Of a stretch of 64,000 nucleotides of DNA, positions 43,921 through 51,811 are shown piece by piece. The notes under the pieces were generated by a model. The model was not told the origin of the DNA. It worked only from the letters and a program-made list of their open reading frames with translations, and searched no databases. Source of the DNA: an uncultured Roseobacter sp. (GTDB taxonomy: Bacteria > Pseudomonadota > Alphaproteobacteria > Rhodobacterales > Rhodobacteraceae); assembly GCF_947493125.1 (NCBI RefSeq), contig NZ_CANLQB010000004.1, positions 62,001-126,000 on the forward strand, read 5' to 3'. Positions within the stretch are counted from its first letter, which is position 1. The number at the start of each line of letters is the position of its first letter. Position numbers and translations under genes: made by a program.

Positions 43921-44922
43921 TCAGCCCAGGTGACCCATGCTGACGGCGACATCCGCCATGCGCGCCGAGAAGGCCCATTCGTTGTCATACCAGGCCAACA
44001 CGCGCACGGTGCGCCCACCCACTACCTTGGTCTGATCGGGGGCGATGATGCAGCTGTGTTCAGTGTGGTTGAAATCGATGGAGACCTTGGCCTCGGGGTC
44101 GTACGCCATAACGCGGGACATTGGCCCCCTGGCGGCCTGCTCGAGAGCCGCGTTGACTTCCTCGACCGTCACGTCGCGCGGGGCCTCGAAGGTCAGGTCG
44201 ACGGCTGAGACATTCGGTGTCGGCACCCGCATTGCTGTGCCATCGAGCTTGCCGGCCAAGTTGGGCAGGACTTCTCCGAGCGCCTTTGCGGCACCGGTTG
44301 AGGTCGGGATGATCGCCATCGCGGCAGCGCGGGCGCGGTAGAGATCGTCATGGCGGCGATCCAGCGTCGGCTGGTCACCGGTATACGAGTGGATCGTGGT
44401 CATGATCCCGCGCTCGATGCCAATGGCCTCGTCCAGCACCTTGGCCATGGGGGCCAGGCAGTTGGTGGTACAGGAGCCGTTGGAGACGACCGCATCGCTG
44501 GGCAGCAGATCGCGGTGGTTCACGCCGTAGACAATGGTGCGGTCGACCCGCTTGGCCGGCGCCGAGATCAGCACGCGCTTGGCTCCACGGTCGATGTGCG
44601 TCTTGGCCTTCTCGCCGTCATTGAACTTGCCGGTACATTCCAGCACCACGTCCACGCCGGTCCAGTCGAGGGCGTTCATGTCGTAGGTCGACATCATCCG
44701 GATCGGGCCGCGCCCGAGGTCGAGCGAGTTGGCGCCCACCACCACGTTGCCGGGGAAGCGGCCATGCACCGAATCGTATTTGATAAGATGTGCTGCGGTT
44801 TCGAGAGGTCCGGTGGCGTTGATCGCGACCACGTCGATGTCGTTTCGTCCGGATGTTGCGATATGGGCCAATGTGCAGCGCCCGATGCGTCCGAACCCGT
44901 TAATACCGACTTTGATGGTCAT
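43921..44922 (-). CDS. gap: Glyceraldehyde-3-phosphate dehydrogenase, probable NADP-capable paralogue
   Basis: The 333-aa enzyme has GINGFGRIGRCTLAHIA, the catalytic SNGSCTTNCL, and IIPTSTGAAKALGEVLP. Two positions differ from NAD enzymes: the Asp after the second strand is Ala (AINATGP) and the LP before HKDL is RR (LDRRHDDLY). Changes at these sites (32 and 188 in Bacillus numbering) are known to allow NADP. The C-terminal NEW motif reads NEWAFSARM. ATG 44922 has GGAGAG upstream. It may be the anabolic partner of the paralogue 280 bases downstream. Confidence 0.94.
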   Translation of the reverse strand: MTIKVGINGFGRIGRCTLAHIATSGRNDIDVVAINATGPLETAAHLIKYDSVHGRFPGNVVVGANSLDLGRGPIRMMSTYDMNALDWTGVDVVLECTGKFNDGEKAKTHIDRGAKRVLISAPAKRVDRTIVYGVNHRDLLPSDAVVSNGSCTTNCLAPMAKVLDEAIGIERGIMTTIHSYTGDQPTLDRRHDDLYRARAAAMAIIPTSTGAAKALGEVLPNLAGKLDGTAMRVPTPNVSAVDLTFEAPRDVTVEEVNAALEQAARGPMSRVMAYDPEAKVSIDFNHTEHSCIIAPDQTKVVGGRTVRVLAWYDNEWAFSARMADVAVSMGHLG

Positions 44923-45136
44923 GATCACTCTCCAAACCCAACATATGCCGCCTCTATAGCCGGAAATGCTGCACCGCGTCATGGTTAAAATGACGTGTTT
45001 TCCGAGTGTTAGCGATAAACCTTGGCAGCAGGCCGTCGCAAAACCGACATGTGAGCGCAACCATCGGCGGATTGCCAAAGCGGAACCATCGCTCTACCTC
45101 TGCGTTGCACCGGCAGTCAGGGAAGAGGGCATCAGG

Positions 45137-46096
45137 ATGAGCGGGTTACTTGCGTTGCTGGACGATGTCGCGGCCATCGCCAAGGTTGCGGCGGCCTCGG
45201 TCGACGATGTGGTGGGGCAGGCGGCCAAGGCTGGCTCGAAAGTTGCGGGGGTGGTTATCGACGATGCCGCGGTCACGCCGAAGTATGTGACCGGTTTCGA
45301 GGCCGACCGCGAGTTGCCCATTATCTGGAAAATCACCAAAGGATCTTTGTTCAACAAGCTCATTGTGCTGATGCCCGCGCTGCTGCTGCTCAACGCCTTT
45401 GCACCCTGGGTGATCACGCCCTTGTTGATGCTGGGCGGGGCTTACTTATGTTTCGAAGGGGCGGAGAAGGTCTTTCACTGGCTCTTCCCGCATGGCGACG
45501 CGCATGTGGAAAAGGACATGTCCGTCGGTGACCCGCTGCATCTGGAAGAGACCCGGGTCAAAGGGGCCATCAAGACGGACTTCATCCTCTCCGCTGAGAT
45601 CATGACGATCATCCTGTCGAACATCGAGGCGGATAGTTTCTGGTTCGAAGCCGCGACGCTGGCCTTCGCCGGGGTCGCGGTGACGGTGTTCGTCTATGGG
45701 GCTGTGGCGCTGATTGTTAAGATGGATGATGTGGGTGTCTGGATGGCTGCCAACGGGCGCACCGGCTCGGGCCGCGCGGTCGGGCGTGGGCTGGTGAAGG
45801 GGATGCCGAAGCTTTTGAAGCTGCTGACCATCGTGGGCACCGCCGCCATGCTCTGGGTCGGCGGGTCCATCATCATCCATGGGTTGGATGTGCTGGGGAT
45901 GCCTTGGCTCTACGATCAGATCCATCACATCGCTGTTGCGGTTTCACCTGAGTCTGGCTTTGGCGCATGGCTCGTGACCGCAATCTTCGATGGCATCTTC
46001 GGGTTGGTGCTGGGACTGCTGTTGATCCCTGTGGTGACACGGGTGATTGCTCCGCTTTTTGCTGCTGTGAGCGGCAAGCAGGAGGCGTCGCACTGA
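45137..46096 (+). CDS. DUF808 membrane protein (YedI-like)
   Basis: The 319-aa integral membrane protein starts MSGLLALLDDVAAIAKVAAASVDDV, the hallmark of DUF808, followed by several membrane helices (for example FNKLIVLMPALLLLNAFAPW, GVAVTVFVYGAVALIV, AAMLWVGGSIIIHGLDVLG, GIFGLVLGLLLIPVV). Function is unknown. I chose ATG 45137 for the conserved N-terminus; upstream in-frame codons look like non-coding DNA. It is divergent from the gap genes and convergent with tkt. Confidence 0.93.
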   Translation: MSGLLALLDDVAAIAKVAAASVDDVVGQAAKAGSKVAGVVIDDAAVTPKYVTGFEADRELPIIWKITKGSLFNKLIVLMPALLLLNAFAPWVITPLLMLGGAYLCFEGAEKVFHWLFPHGDAHVEKDMSVGDPLHLEETRVKGAIKTDFILSAEIMTIILSNIEADSFWFEAATLAFAGVAVTVFVYGAVALIVKMDDVGVWMAANGRTGSGRAVGRGLVKGMPKLLKLLTIVGTAAMLWVGGSIIIHGLDVLGMPWLYDQIHHIAVAVSPESGFGAWLVTAIFDGIFGLVLGLLLIPVVTRVIAPLFAAVSGKQEASH

Positions 46097-46104
46097 ACAG
46101 CAAG

Positions 46105-46138
46105 GGCAGGGTGGCCTGAAAGCCCACCCCACCTGCCT
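46105..46138. terminator. Imperfect hairpin between DUF808 gene and tkt
   Basis: GGCAGG-GTGG pairs with CCAC...CCTGCC with a four-base bulge, between convergent stops at 46096 and 46152. It has no strong T run, so this is only a candidate. Confidence 0.4.
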
Positions 46139-46151
46139 GTTCAGATGTCGC

Positions 46152-48170
46152 TCATTTGATCAGCGATTTCACTTTCGCGGCCACGGCCTCGGCAGTAATG
46201 CCGAACTCATCGTAGAGTGTGGCCGCAGGTGCCGAGGCGCCGAAGTCGTGCATGCCGATGAAGCCTGACTTCTCGCGGCGTCCGCGTTCGCCGAAGAGCC
46301 AGCGGTCCCAGCCGAAGCGGATCCCGGCCTCCACGGCGACCCTTACGGGACCACCCGGCAGAACACGCTTGCGGTAGGCTTCGTCCTGCTCCTCGAAAAG
46401 CTCCCAGCAGGGCATGGAGACGACCCGTGCGCCGATGCCGTCTGCGTGCAGCAGATCGCGCGCTGCCATCGCAATTTCCACCTCGGAGCCGGTGGCCAGC
46501 AGGATCGCCTGGCGCTTGCCCTCCGCGTCCGCAAGGACATAAGCACCCTGAGCGGTCAGGTTTTTGGTCTTGTGTTCGGTGCGGACGGTGCTCAGGCCTT
46601 GCCGTGTGAGCGACAGGACGGAGGGCGTCTCCTTCGAGGTCAGCGCCAACTCCCAGGCTTCGGCCGTCTCCACCGTGTCCGCGGGACGGAACACATGGGT
46701 GTTCGGTGTCGCACGGCTGATCGCCAGATGCTCGACCGGCTGGTGGGTCGGTCCGTCTTCGCCAAGACCAATGCTGTCGTGTGTCATCACAAACACCGTG
46801 GGGATCTTCATGAGAGCGGCCAGCCGCATCGCCGGACGCGCGTAGTCAGTGAAACACATGAAGGTGCCGCCGTAGGGGCGGATGCCACCGTGCAGCGCCA
46901 TCCCGTTCATGGCCGCGGCCATTCCATGCTCGCGTACGCCCCAGTAGACATAACGCCCCGCGCGGTTGTCCACGTCGAAGACGCCGAGGTCGGCGGTTTT
47001 GGTGTTGTTCGAGCCCGTGAGGTCGGCGGAGCCGCCCACGTTTTCGGGCATCACGGGGTTGATCACTTCCAGCACCTTCTCGGAACTGGCGCGGGTTGCG
47101 AGTTTGGGGGCGGCCTCGGAGGTTTGCTTCTTGAAGGCCTTGATCACCGCGCTGAGCTTCTTCGGCACGCCGCGCGAGTAGGCCCGGTTGAATGTTTCGC
47201 GCTTGCCGCGGGGCAGGGTATCAAACCGCTCTTCCCAGGCCCGCCGGGTCTCTGCGCCGCGCGCACCAATGGCCTCCCAGGCGGCCTTCACATCTGCGGG
47301 CACTTCAAAGGGGCCGGTCTTCCAGCCATAGGCCTCCTTGGCGGCCAGCAACTGGTCGGGGTCGGTCAGTGCGCCGTGACCCTTGGACGTGTCCTGCGCG
47401 GCATGCCCCAGCGCAATATGAGTCTTGCAGGCGACCATCGTGGGCTTGTTGCCCCTTTTGGCCTGGGTCAGAGCCGCATCAATGGCTTCGGGATCATGGC
47501 CGTCGATTTCGAGCACGGCCCATCCGGCGGATTTGAAGCGCTGCACCTGATCGGTGCGGTCCGCCAGGGTGACCGGCCCGTCGATGGTGATGTTGTTGTT
47601 GTCCCACAGCACGATCAGCTTGCTCAGCTGGTGCCGCCCGGCCAAGGTGATCGCCTCCTGGCTCACCCCTTCCATCAGACAGCCGTCGCCCGCGATCACG
47701 TAAGTATAGTGGTCGACCACCTTCTTGCCGTAGGTTGCGCGATGAATTTCCTCCGCCATGGCAAAACCCACGGAGTTCGCGATGCCTTGCCCAAGCGGGC
47801 CAGTCGTCGTCTCGATCCCCGAGGCGTGGCCGTATTCAGGATGACCCGCGGTGCGCGATCCCCACTGGCGGAAATTCTTGATCTCCTCCAGGGTCATGTC
47901 CTCATAGCCGGTCAGATAAAGCAGCGAATAAAGCAGCATGGAGCCGTGCCCGGCAGACAGGATGAATCGATCCCGGTCCGGCCAATTCGGCTGGGTCGGG
48001 TCGAAGCGCAGATGGCTCTCAAACAGCACCGTCGCCACATCCGCCATGCCCATCGGCATCCCTGAATGCCCCGAGTTGGCGGCGGCCACGGCATCGAGTG
48101 TCAGAGCGCGGATGGCGGTGGCTTTGGCCCAGTGATCCGGGTGTGCAGTCGCAAGAGCTTTGAGGTCCAC
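46152..48170 (-). CDS. tkt: Transketolase
   Basis: The 672-aa thiamine diphosphate enzyme of the pentose phosphate pathway. Motifs: [13 protein letters not shown], the cofactor site [18 protein letters not shown]...[28 protein letters not shown], and [13 protein letters not shown]. Length is canonical. It stands alone, divergent from the zapA operon with a 278-base gap (48171-48448) holding both promoters and no other gene that I can see. Confidence 0.97.
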   Translation of the reverse strand: MDLKALATAHPDHWAKATAIRALTLDAVAAANSGHSGMPMGMADVATVLFESHLRFDPTQPNWPDRDRFILSAGHGSMLLYSLLYLTGYEDMTLEEIKNFRQWGSRTAGHPEYGHASGIETTTGPLGQGIANSVGFAMAEEIHRATYGKKVVDHYTYVIAGDGCLMEGVSQEAITLAGRHQLSKLIVLWDNNNITIDGPVTLADRTDQVQRFKSAGWAVLEIDGHDPEAIDAALTQAKRGNKPTMVACKTHIALGHAAQDTSKGHGALTDPDQLLAAKEAYGWKTGPFEVPADVKAAWEAIGARGAETRRAWEERFDTLPRGKRETFNRAYSRGVPKKLSAVIKAFKKQTSEAAPKLATRASSEKVLEVINPVMPENVGGSADLTGSNNTKTADLGVFDVDNRAGRYVYWGVREHGMAAAMNGMALHGGIRPYGGTFMCFTDYARPAMRLAALMKIPTVFVMTHDSIGLGEDGPTHQPVEHLAISRATPNTHVFRPADTVETAEAWELALTSKETPSVLSLTRQGLSTVRTEHKTKNLTAQGAYVLADAEGKRQAILLATGSEVEIAMAARDLLHADGIGARVVSMPCWELFEEQDEAYRKRVLPGGPVRVAVEAGIRFGWDRWLFGERGRREKSGFIGMHDFGASAPAATLYDEFGITAEAVAAKVKSLIK

Positions 48171-48448
48171 GAAGAAGATATCCTTTGTCCGTCAGGCGTG
48201 CCCTTGGCGGGCTCTGTTCTGCTGGTCGCGCCAGCGCTTCAGGGCTGCATATCAGCCGCTTCGCAAAGATCAAGGGTGGGTCGGGCGTTTGCGCCCCTCG
48301 GTGCTTCAACAGTGTCGGCCAAGCGCTTGATCCCAAAGACGCGCCCATTTGTTGCGGCCTCGGATTAGAGTTAACCTTGATGAAATCCAAGGCGATTCGT
48401 CCGTGCCCGGGAGATTTCCGACGCGGGAGGCGCAAGAATGAGGTGGGT

Positions 48449-48934
48449 ATGAGCGAAATCGAAGACTTGCATAGCCGGATTATGGCCGCGATGGATCGTG
48501 TCGCGCGCGGATTGGAAGGTCTCGATGCGGCGGGCGGTGCCGATGTGGATGCACTGCAACAGGCGCTGGAGGACGAGAAGACCGCCAATGCTCAGTTGAC
48601 CGAACGTGTTCGTGTGTTGAGCGAGCGTCAGGAGGACGCGTTGACAGAGGCGCAGTCCAAAGCGGCTGAGGCGGAAAAACGCCTGAAGGCGTTCGACCTG
48701 GAACTGCAGCGTTTGCGGCGCGCGAACGCCCAACTGACCGAAGCTTGCGAGGCGTTGCGCGCCGCCAACGCGGAAGGCGTGGGCGAGCCGCATCTGATCA
48801 ACACCGCCATGATAGCCGAATTGGAGGCTCTGCGTGCGGCGCGGGCGGCGGAGATTGCCGAAGCCGACGAAATCATCGCGGCGCTGACACCACTTCTGGA
48901 AACACCCCAGGCCGAAACCGAGGAGGCGAGTTGA
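48449..48934 (+). CDS. Coiled-coil protein upstream of zapA (ZauP-like)
   Basis: The 161-aa protein is nearly all coiled coil (residues about 20-110, with repeated Glu/Gln/Ala/Leu heptads) and has no membrane helix. Gene order with zapA (TGATG overlap) matches the alphaproteobacterial ZapA-ZauP pair known from Caulobacter, in which the coiled-coil partner bundles Z-ring filaments through ZapA. The call rests on synteny and coiled-coil form. ATG 48449 has GAGGTGG upstream. Confidence 0.7.
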   Translation: MSEIEDLHSRIMAAMDRVARGLEGLDAAGGADVDALQQALEDEKTANAQLTERVRVLSERQEDALTEAQSKAAEAEKRLKAFDLELQRLRRANAQLTEACEALRAANAEGVGEPHLINTAMIAELEALRAARAAEIAEADEIIAALTPLLETPQAETEEAS

Positions 48935-49326
48935 TGCCCGAAGTCACGATCATGATTGGCGGACGTCAGTTCGATGTGGCCTGCCAGGCGGGTGAGGAGC
49001 ACTATCTTCAGACGGCGGCCAAGATGCTGGATGACGAAGCGCAGGTGTTGGCCGATCAGGTGGGCCGGATGCCAGAGGCCCGCATGCTTCTGATGGCTGG
49101 ACTGATGCTGGCGGACAAGACCGCGAGCGTTGAGGACCGCGTCGCCGAGGTGCAGGCCAAGCTCACCGCCTGCGAAGCCGAGTTGGCCAATCTGCGCGAA
49201 AGCCGCGCCGAGCCTGAGCGGATTGAGGTGCCCGTGGTGCCGCAGGCAGTGAACGACACCCTGGCAGAGCTGGCCGCACGCGCCGAAGCGTTGGCAGCTT
49301 CTGTTGAGGAGAAGGTCAAGGCCTGA
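48934..49326 (+). CDS. zapA: Cell division protein ZapA
   Basis: The 130-aa protein starts MPEVTIMIGGRQFDVACQAGEE, the ZapA N-terminal globular fold, followed by RMLLMAGLMLADKTASVEDRV and a C-terminal coiled coil. ZapA tetramers cross-link FtsZ protofilaments at the division site. It overlaps the preceding coiled-coil gene by one base and is followed by a strong terminator and by a probable 6S RNA, the usual alphaproteobacterial order. Confidence 0.93.
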   Translation: MPEVTIMIGGRQFDVACQAGEEHYLQTAAKMLDDEAQVLADQVGRMPEARMLLMAGLMLADKTASVEDRVAEVQAKLTACEAELANLRESRAEPERIEVPVVPQAVNDTLAELAARAEALAASVEEKVKA

Positions 49327-49345
49327 CAGGTCAAACATGCAGTGC

Positions 49346-49378
49346 AAAGGCCCGCGCTGTTGTGCGGGCTTTTTTTTG
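49346..49378 (+). terminator. Rho-independent terminator after zapA
   Basis: GCCCGCGC, loop TGTT, GTGCGGGC, followed by eight T residues (49370-49377). A strong canonical terminator 23 bases after the zapA stop. Confidence 0.93.
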
Positions 49379-49385
49379 CGACGGC

Positions 49386-49406
49386 GGTGTCAGAGAACCT
49401 GACACC
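49386..49406. other. Hairpin GGTGTCAG/CTGACACC ahead of the structured RNA region
   Basis: A perfect 8-bp stem with loop AGAAC just after the zapA terminator; a CTGCA/TGCAG stem follows at about 49410-49424. Both precede the putative 6S RNA and might overlap its promoter. Confidence 0.4.
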
Positions 49407-49434
49407 AACCTGCATTTTTTGCAGAAATGTTGTG

Positions 49435-49565
49435 CTGGGCTCTCGCTGCGCTGCGAGCCTGCTTTGATACCCAACTCGTACAGTCAGGATGCGCTGGTGC
49501 CGCAAGGTGGCGCGGTCGGCCTGATCCGCCGCACTTGCAAGACCGCGCCGATAGCGAGTGGGGTG
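49435..49565 (+). ncRNA. ssrS: Candidate 6S RNA
   Basis: The region can fold into one long rod. CTCGCT (49442-49447) pairs with AGCGAG (49553-49558), GCGC (49448-49451) with GCGC (49545-49548), TGCGAG (49452-49457) with CTTGCA (49534-49539, one G-U). Then comes a large internal bubble, and an apical stem TCAGG (49484-49488)/CCTGA (49520-49524), GCGC/GCGC and CC-GCAA-GG. A rod with a central bubble directly downstream of zapA is the expected shape and place of alphaproteobacterial 6S RNA, which binds RNA polymerase holoenzyme. Ends are approximate; no sequence model was run. Confidence 0.5.
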
Positions 49566-49596
49566 TGATCTATGTTGACGAAGACGGGGCTGGCCT

Positions 49597-49956
49597 GTGT
49601 CTGTGTTGTGCGGTTTGGCGCTTGCGTCCCGCGCGACGGAGCAGGGCCCCGCGCCGATCTGGCTGGATCCGGCTTATTGCGCGCTTGGAAACGCGTCGCG
49701 CACAGCAGATGGCGCGCTGGCCACGAGCGCAGCCGCCTCGGGGGTGCAGCCTTGCGAGCCGGGCGACGGATGCTGTGCGGGAGCTATCACCGTTGATGAG
49801 CATGTGATCCCGTATGAGCCCTGCGACGCGTGTTCCGACGCGTCGATCACCGTGCTGTGTGTCGGAGGAGCAGGGCGTGATGACTCCTCGTCAACCACGA
49901 CCGGTCCGGGTGATCGGAATTGTGGACCATCCTCGCCTACGGTCGCCCCGATCTGA
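49597..49956 (+). CDS. Cys-rich hypothetical protein, possibly frameshifted at its signal peptide
   Basis: A 119-aa frame from GTG 49597 has eight or more Cys, many in CxxC-like or CC pairs (PGDGCCAGA, YEPCDACSD), a Ser/Thr/Gly/Pro tail, and codon use like its neighbours. Its own N-terminus (CGLALASRATEQGP) looks like the second half of a signal peptide whose first half (MLTKTGLACVCVV) lies in another frame from ATG 49572; a one-base shift near 49608 would join them. So it is either a broken or misread small secreted protein. No family recognised. It stands where a folate cyclo-ligase gene often follows 6S RNA. Confidence 0.4.
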   Translation: MSVLCGLALASRATEQGPAPIWLDPAYCALGNASRTADGALATSAAASGVQPCEPGDGCCAGAITVDEHVIPYEPCDACSDASITVLCVGGAGRDDSSSTTTGPGDRNCGPSSPTVAPI

Positions 49957-49960
49957 GTTG

Positions 49961-49988
49961 CAAAAAGAAGGGGCCCAGCAGGCCCCTC
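49961..49988 (-). terminator. Terminator of the bolA-grxD operon
   Basis: On the minus strand GGGGCC, loop TGCTG, GGCCCC, then TTCTTTTT. It lies about 36 bases after the grxD stop. Confidence 0.85.
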
Positions 49989-50024
49989 GTATGGCGTCGG
50001 TCGGGACCCATCGGGCCCAAATGT

Positions 50025-50387
50025 TCATCCGTTGGCTTCGCGGATCTTGTCTGCAGCGTCTTTGTCGAATTGCACACCGTTCTCTTCAAGCAGCGTGTCC
50101 AACTCGCCAGAGAGGGTCATCTCGGTGATGATGTCGCACCCACCGACGAATTCCCCCTTCACGTAGAGCTGAGGAATTGTCGGCCAATCGGAGAAGTCCT
50201 TGATGCCCTGGCGGATCGCTTCGTCTGCCAGAACGTTCACATCAGAATACTCGATACCCATGTAGTTGAGCACGCCTGCGACACGGCTGGAAAATCCGCA
50301 TTGGGGCATTTCCTTGGTGCCTTTCATGAACAGGACCACGTCGCTGTTGCTGATGGTGTTCTTGATTTGGCTGTTCGCGTCTGACAT
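50025..50387 (-). CDS. grxD: Monothiol glutaredoxin, Grx4 family
   Basis: The 120-aa protein has the CGFS active site in [15 protein letters not shown], the [18 protein letters not shown] strand (cis-Pro) and an acidic C-terminus. CGFS glutaredoxins carry [2Fe-2S] clusters, usually as a complex with BolA proteins, and the bolA gene is 60 bases upstream on the same strand. The pair is expected to take part in cluster transfer and iron sensing. Confidence 0.96.
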   Translation of the reverse strand: MSDANSQIKNTISNSDVVLFMKGTKEMPQCGFSSRVAGVLNYMGIEYSDVNVLADEAIRQGIKDFSDWPTIPQLYVKGEFVGGCDIITEMTLSGELDTLLEENGVQFDKDAADKIREANG

Positions 50388-50446
50388 CTGTGTGTTCCTT
50401 CGTCTCTGAGGGGCCGCTGTGCCGGCCGCACCGATCCTATCCTGTT

Positions 50447-50683
50447 TCAGTCGGGGGCTCGCGTCGTCAGAGCCAGTGCATGCAACTCTCCGTTGGAGCC
50501 GTCCATCTTGCCCTTGAGGGCCGCATAGACCGCGCGCTGTTGTTGCACCCGGTTCTTGCCCCGAAAGCTCTCATCAATGACCATGGCCGCCATATGCACG
50601 CCATCCTCGCCCTGGACCTCGATCTTTGCATCGGGAAAGCTGGCGCGCAGCAGGTCTTCGATTTCTTGGGCTTGCATGGGCAT
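50447..50683 (-). CDS. BolA family protein
   Basis: The 78-aa protein has the BolA fold signature: [35 protein letters not shown] split over the strand region, then [18 protein letters not shown] and the [10 protein letters not shown] strand with conserved His. It is the first gene of a bolA-grxD operon, so it is the partner of the CGFS glutaredoxin; the length is that of the short BolA2-like branch. Initiates at ATG 50683. Confidence 0.95.
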   Translation of the reverse strand: MPMQAQEIEDLLRASFPDAKIEVQGEDGVHMAAMVIDESFRGKNRVQQQRAVYAALKGKMDGSNGELHALALTTRAPD

Positions 50684-50842
50684 GCGGCGGCTCCGTTATG
50701 ATCTTGACTCAGATGTAAGCGGCGGGACGGACGGGGACAAGATGCCAAATGGTCCATCCTGACAATCGCCCAGGATTCGGGGCAGTTTTGGGCAGACAAG
50801 AAAGCCGTCATCGGGAATAGTCCGGTCCGGAGGAGGAATGTG

Positions 50843-51811
50843 ATGGACGTCTTCGAGAATGCACCCGAGCAGGCGCTCGCCTGGCATGACGCCGGACGCG
50901 GCGCCGTCCTGGCGACCGTGGTGGAGACATGGGGCTCGGCGCCGCGCCGGATGGGCGCCCAGCTTGTGATCGCGGGGGATGGTGAGATGCAGGGCTCGGT
51001 CTCGGGCGGCTGTGTCGAGGGTGCGGTGGTGCTCGAGGCTACGGACGCGTTAGAGGCGGGCGAGCAGCGATTGCTCGAATACGGTGTGAGCGACGGTGAT
51101 GCCTTCGCCGTGGGGCTCGCCTGTGGCGGTACGATCCGGATTCTTGTCGAGCCGGTGGGCGACGTGCTGCCTGCAGAGGTTCTGCGCGATCTGACGGCGT
51201 CGCGCGCTGCGCGGGAGCCGGTTGCCTACGAGGTCAACCTCACCACCGGTGCGCGCCAGCTGGTGCGCGAGGGTTACGCCGACCGTTTCGCCATGGATCG
51301 CTCGGGGTTCGAGGCAGAAGGCGCGTTATTCATCGGCATCCACAATCCGCCCCTTAGGCTTGTGATCGTCGGGGCCGTCCACATCGCTCAGGCTCTGGTC
51401 CCGATGGCGCGGATCGCCGGCTATGACCCCTACATCGTGGATCCGCGTGCGGCCTTCGGCTCAGAGGCGCGCTTTCCGGGCGAACGCATCGTGTCGGAGT
51501 GGCCGGATGAGGCGCTGGAAGAGATCGGCGTCGACAGTCGCACGGCCGTTGTGCTTCTCACCCATGATCCCAAGCTCGATGATCCGGCGCTGTTAATCGC
51601 GCTGAGATCCCGGGCATTTTATATCGGCGCTCTGGGGTCCAAGCGGACCCACGCAGCCCGCCTGAACCGGTTGGAGGAGGCCGGCATGACGCCGAAAGCG
51701 CTGGAACGCATCCACGGGCCGATTGGTCTGGACATCGGCGCGTCGGGCCCGCCCGAAATCGCGGTCGCGATCCTCTCCGAGATGACGCGCGTGTTGAGGC
51801 GCGGGTCGTGA
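50843..51811 (+). CDS. XdhC family molybdenum cofactor maturation protein
   Basis: The 322-aa protein has an N-terminal XdhC/CoxI domain (GRGAVLATVVETWGSAPRRMGAQ, SVSGGCVEGAVV) and a C-terminal Rossmann domain (LRLVIVGAVHIAQALVPMA, then AFYIGALGSKRTHAARLNRL and IHGPIGLDIGASGPPEIAVAI). Such proteins sulfurate and insert the molybdenum cofactor into xanthine-oxidase-type enzymes. AGGAGG six bases before ATG 50843 fixes the start. It overlaps the molybdopterin-binding gene, but no molybdenum hydroxylase is in the window. Confidence 0.93.
   Translation: MDVFENAPEQALAWHDAGRGAVLATVVETWGSAPRRMGAQLVIAGDGEMQGSVSGGCVEGAVVLEATDALEAGEQRLLEYGVSDGDAFAVGLACGGTIRILVEPVGDVLPAEVLRDLTASRAAREPVAYEVNLTTGARQLVREGYADRFAMDRSGFEAEGALFIGIHNPPLRLVIVGAVHIAQALVPMARIAGYDPYIVDPRAAFGSEARFPGERIVSEWPDEALEEIGVDSRTAVVLLTHDPKLDDPALLIALRSRAFYIGALGSKRTHAARLNRLEEAGMTPKALERIHGPIGLDIGASGPPEIAVAILSEMTRVLRRGS

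Noticed and set aside
45006-45020. A third pdh-like operator (GTTAGCGATAAAC)
   Set aside because: Arms are only partly complementary and spacing differs from the two perfect boxes; likely chance.
46446-48065. A 539-codon frame antisense to tkt
   Set aside because: Shadow frame of the well-supported transketolase; composition is His/Arg/Gly-rich without domains.
48171-48448. Possible small gene between tkt and the zapA operon
   Set aside because: Short frames on both strands lack ribosome sites and protein-like composition; the gap is enough for two divergent promoters.
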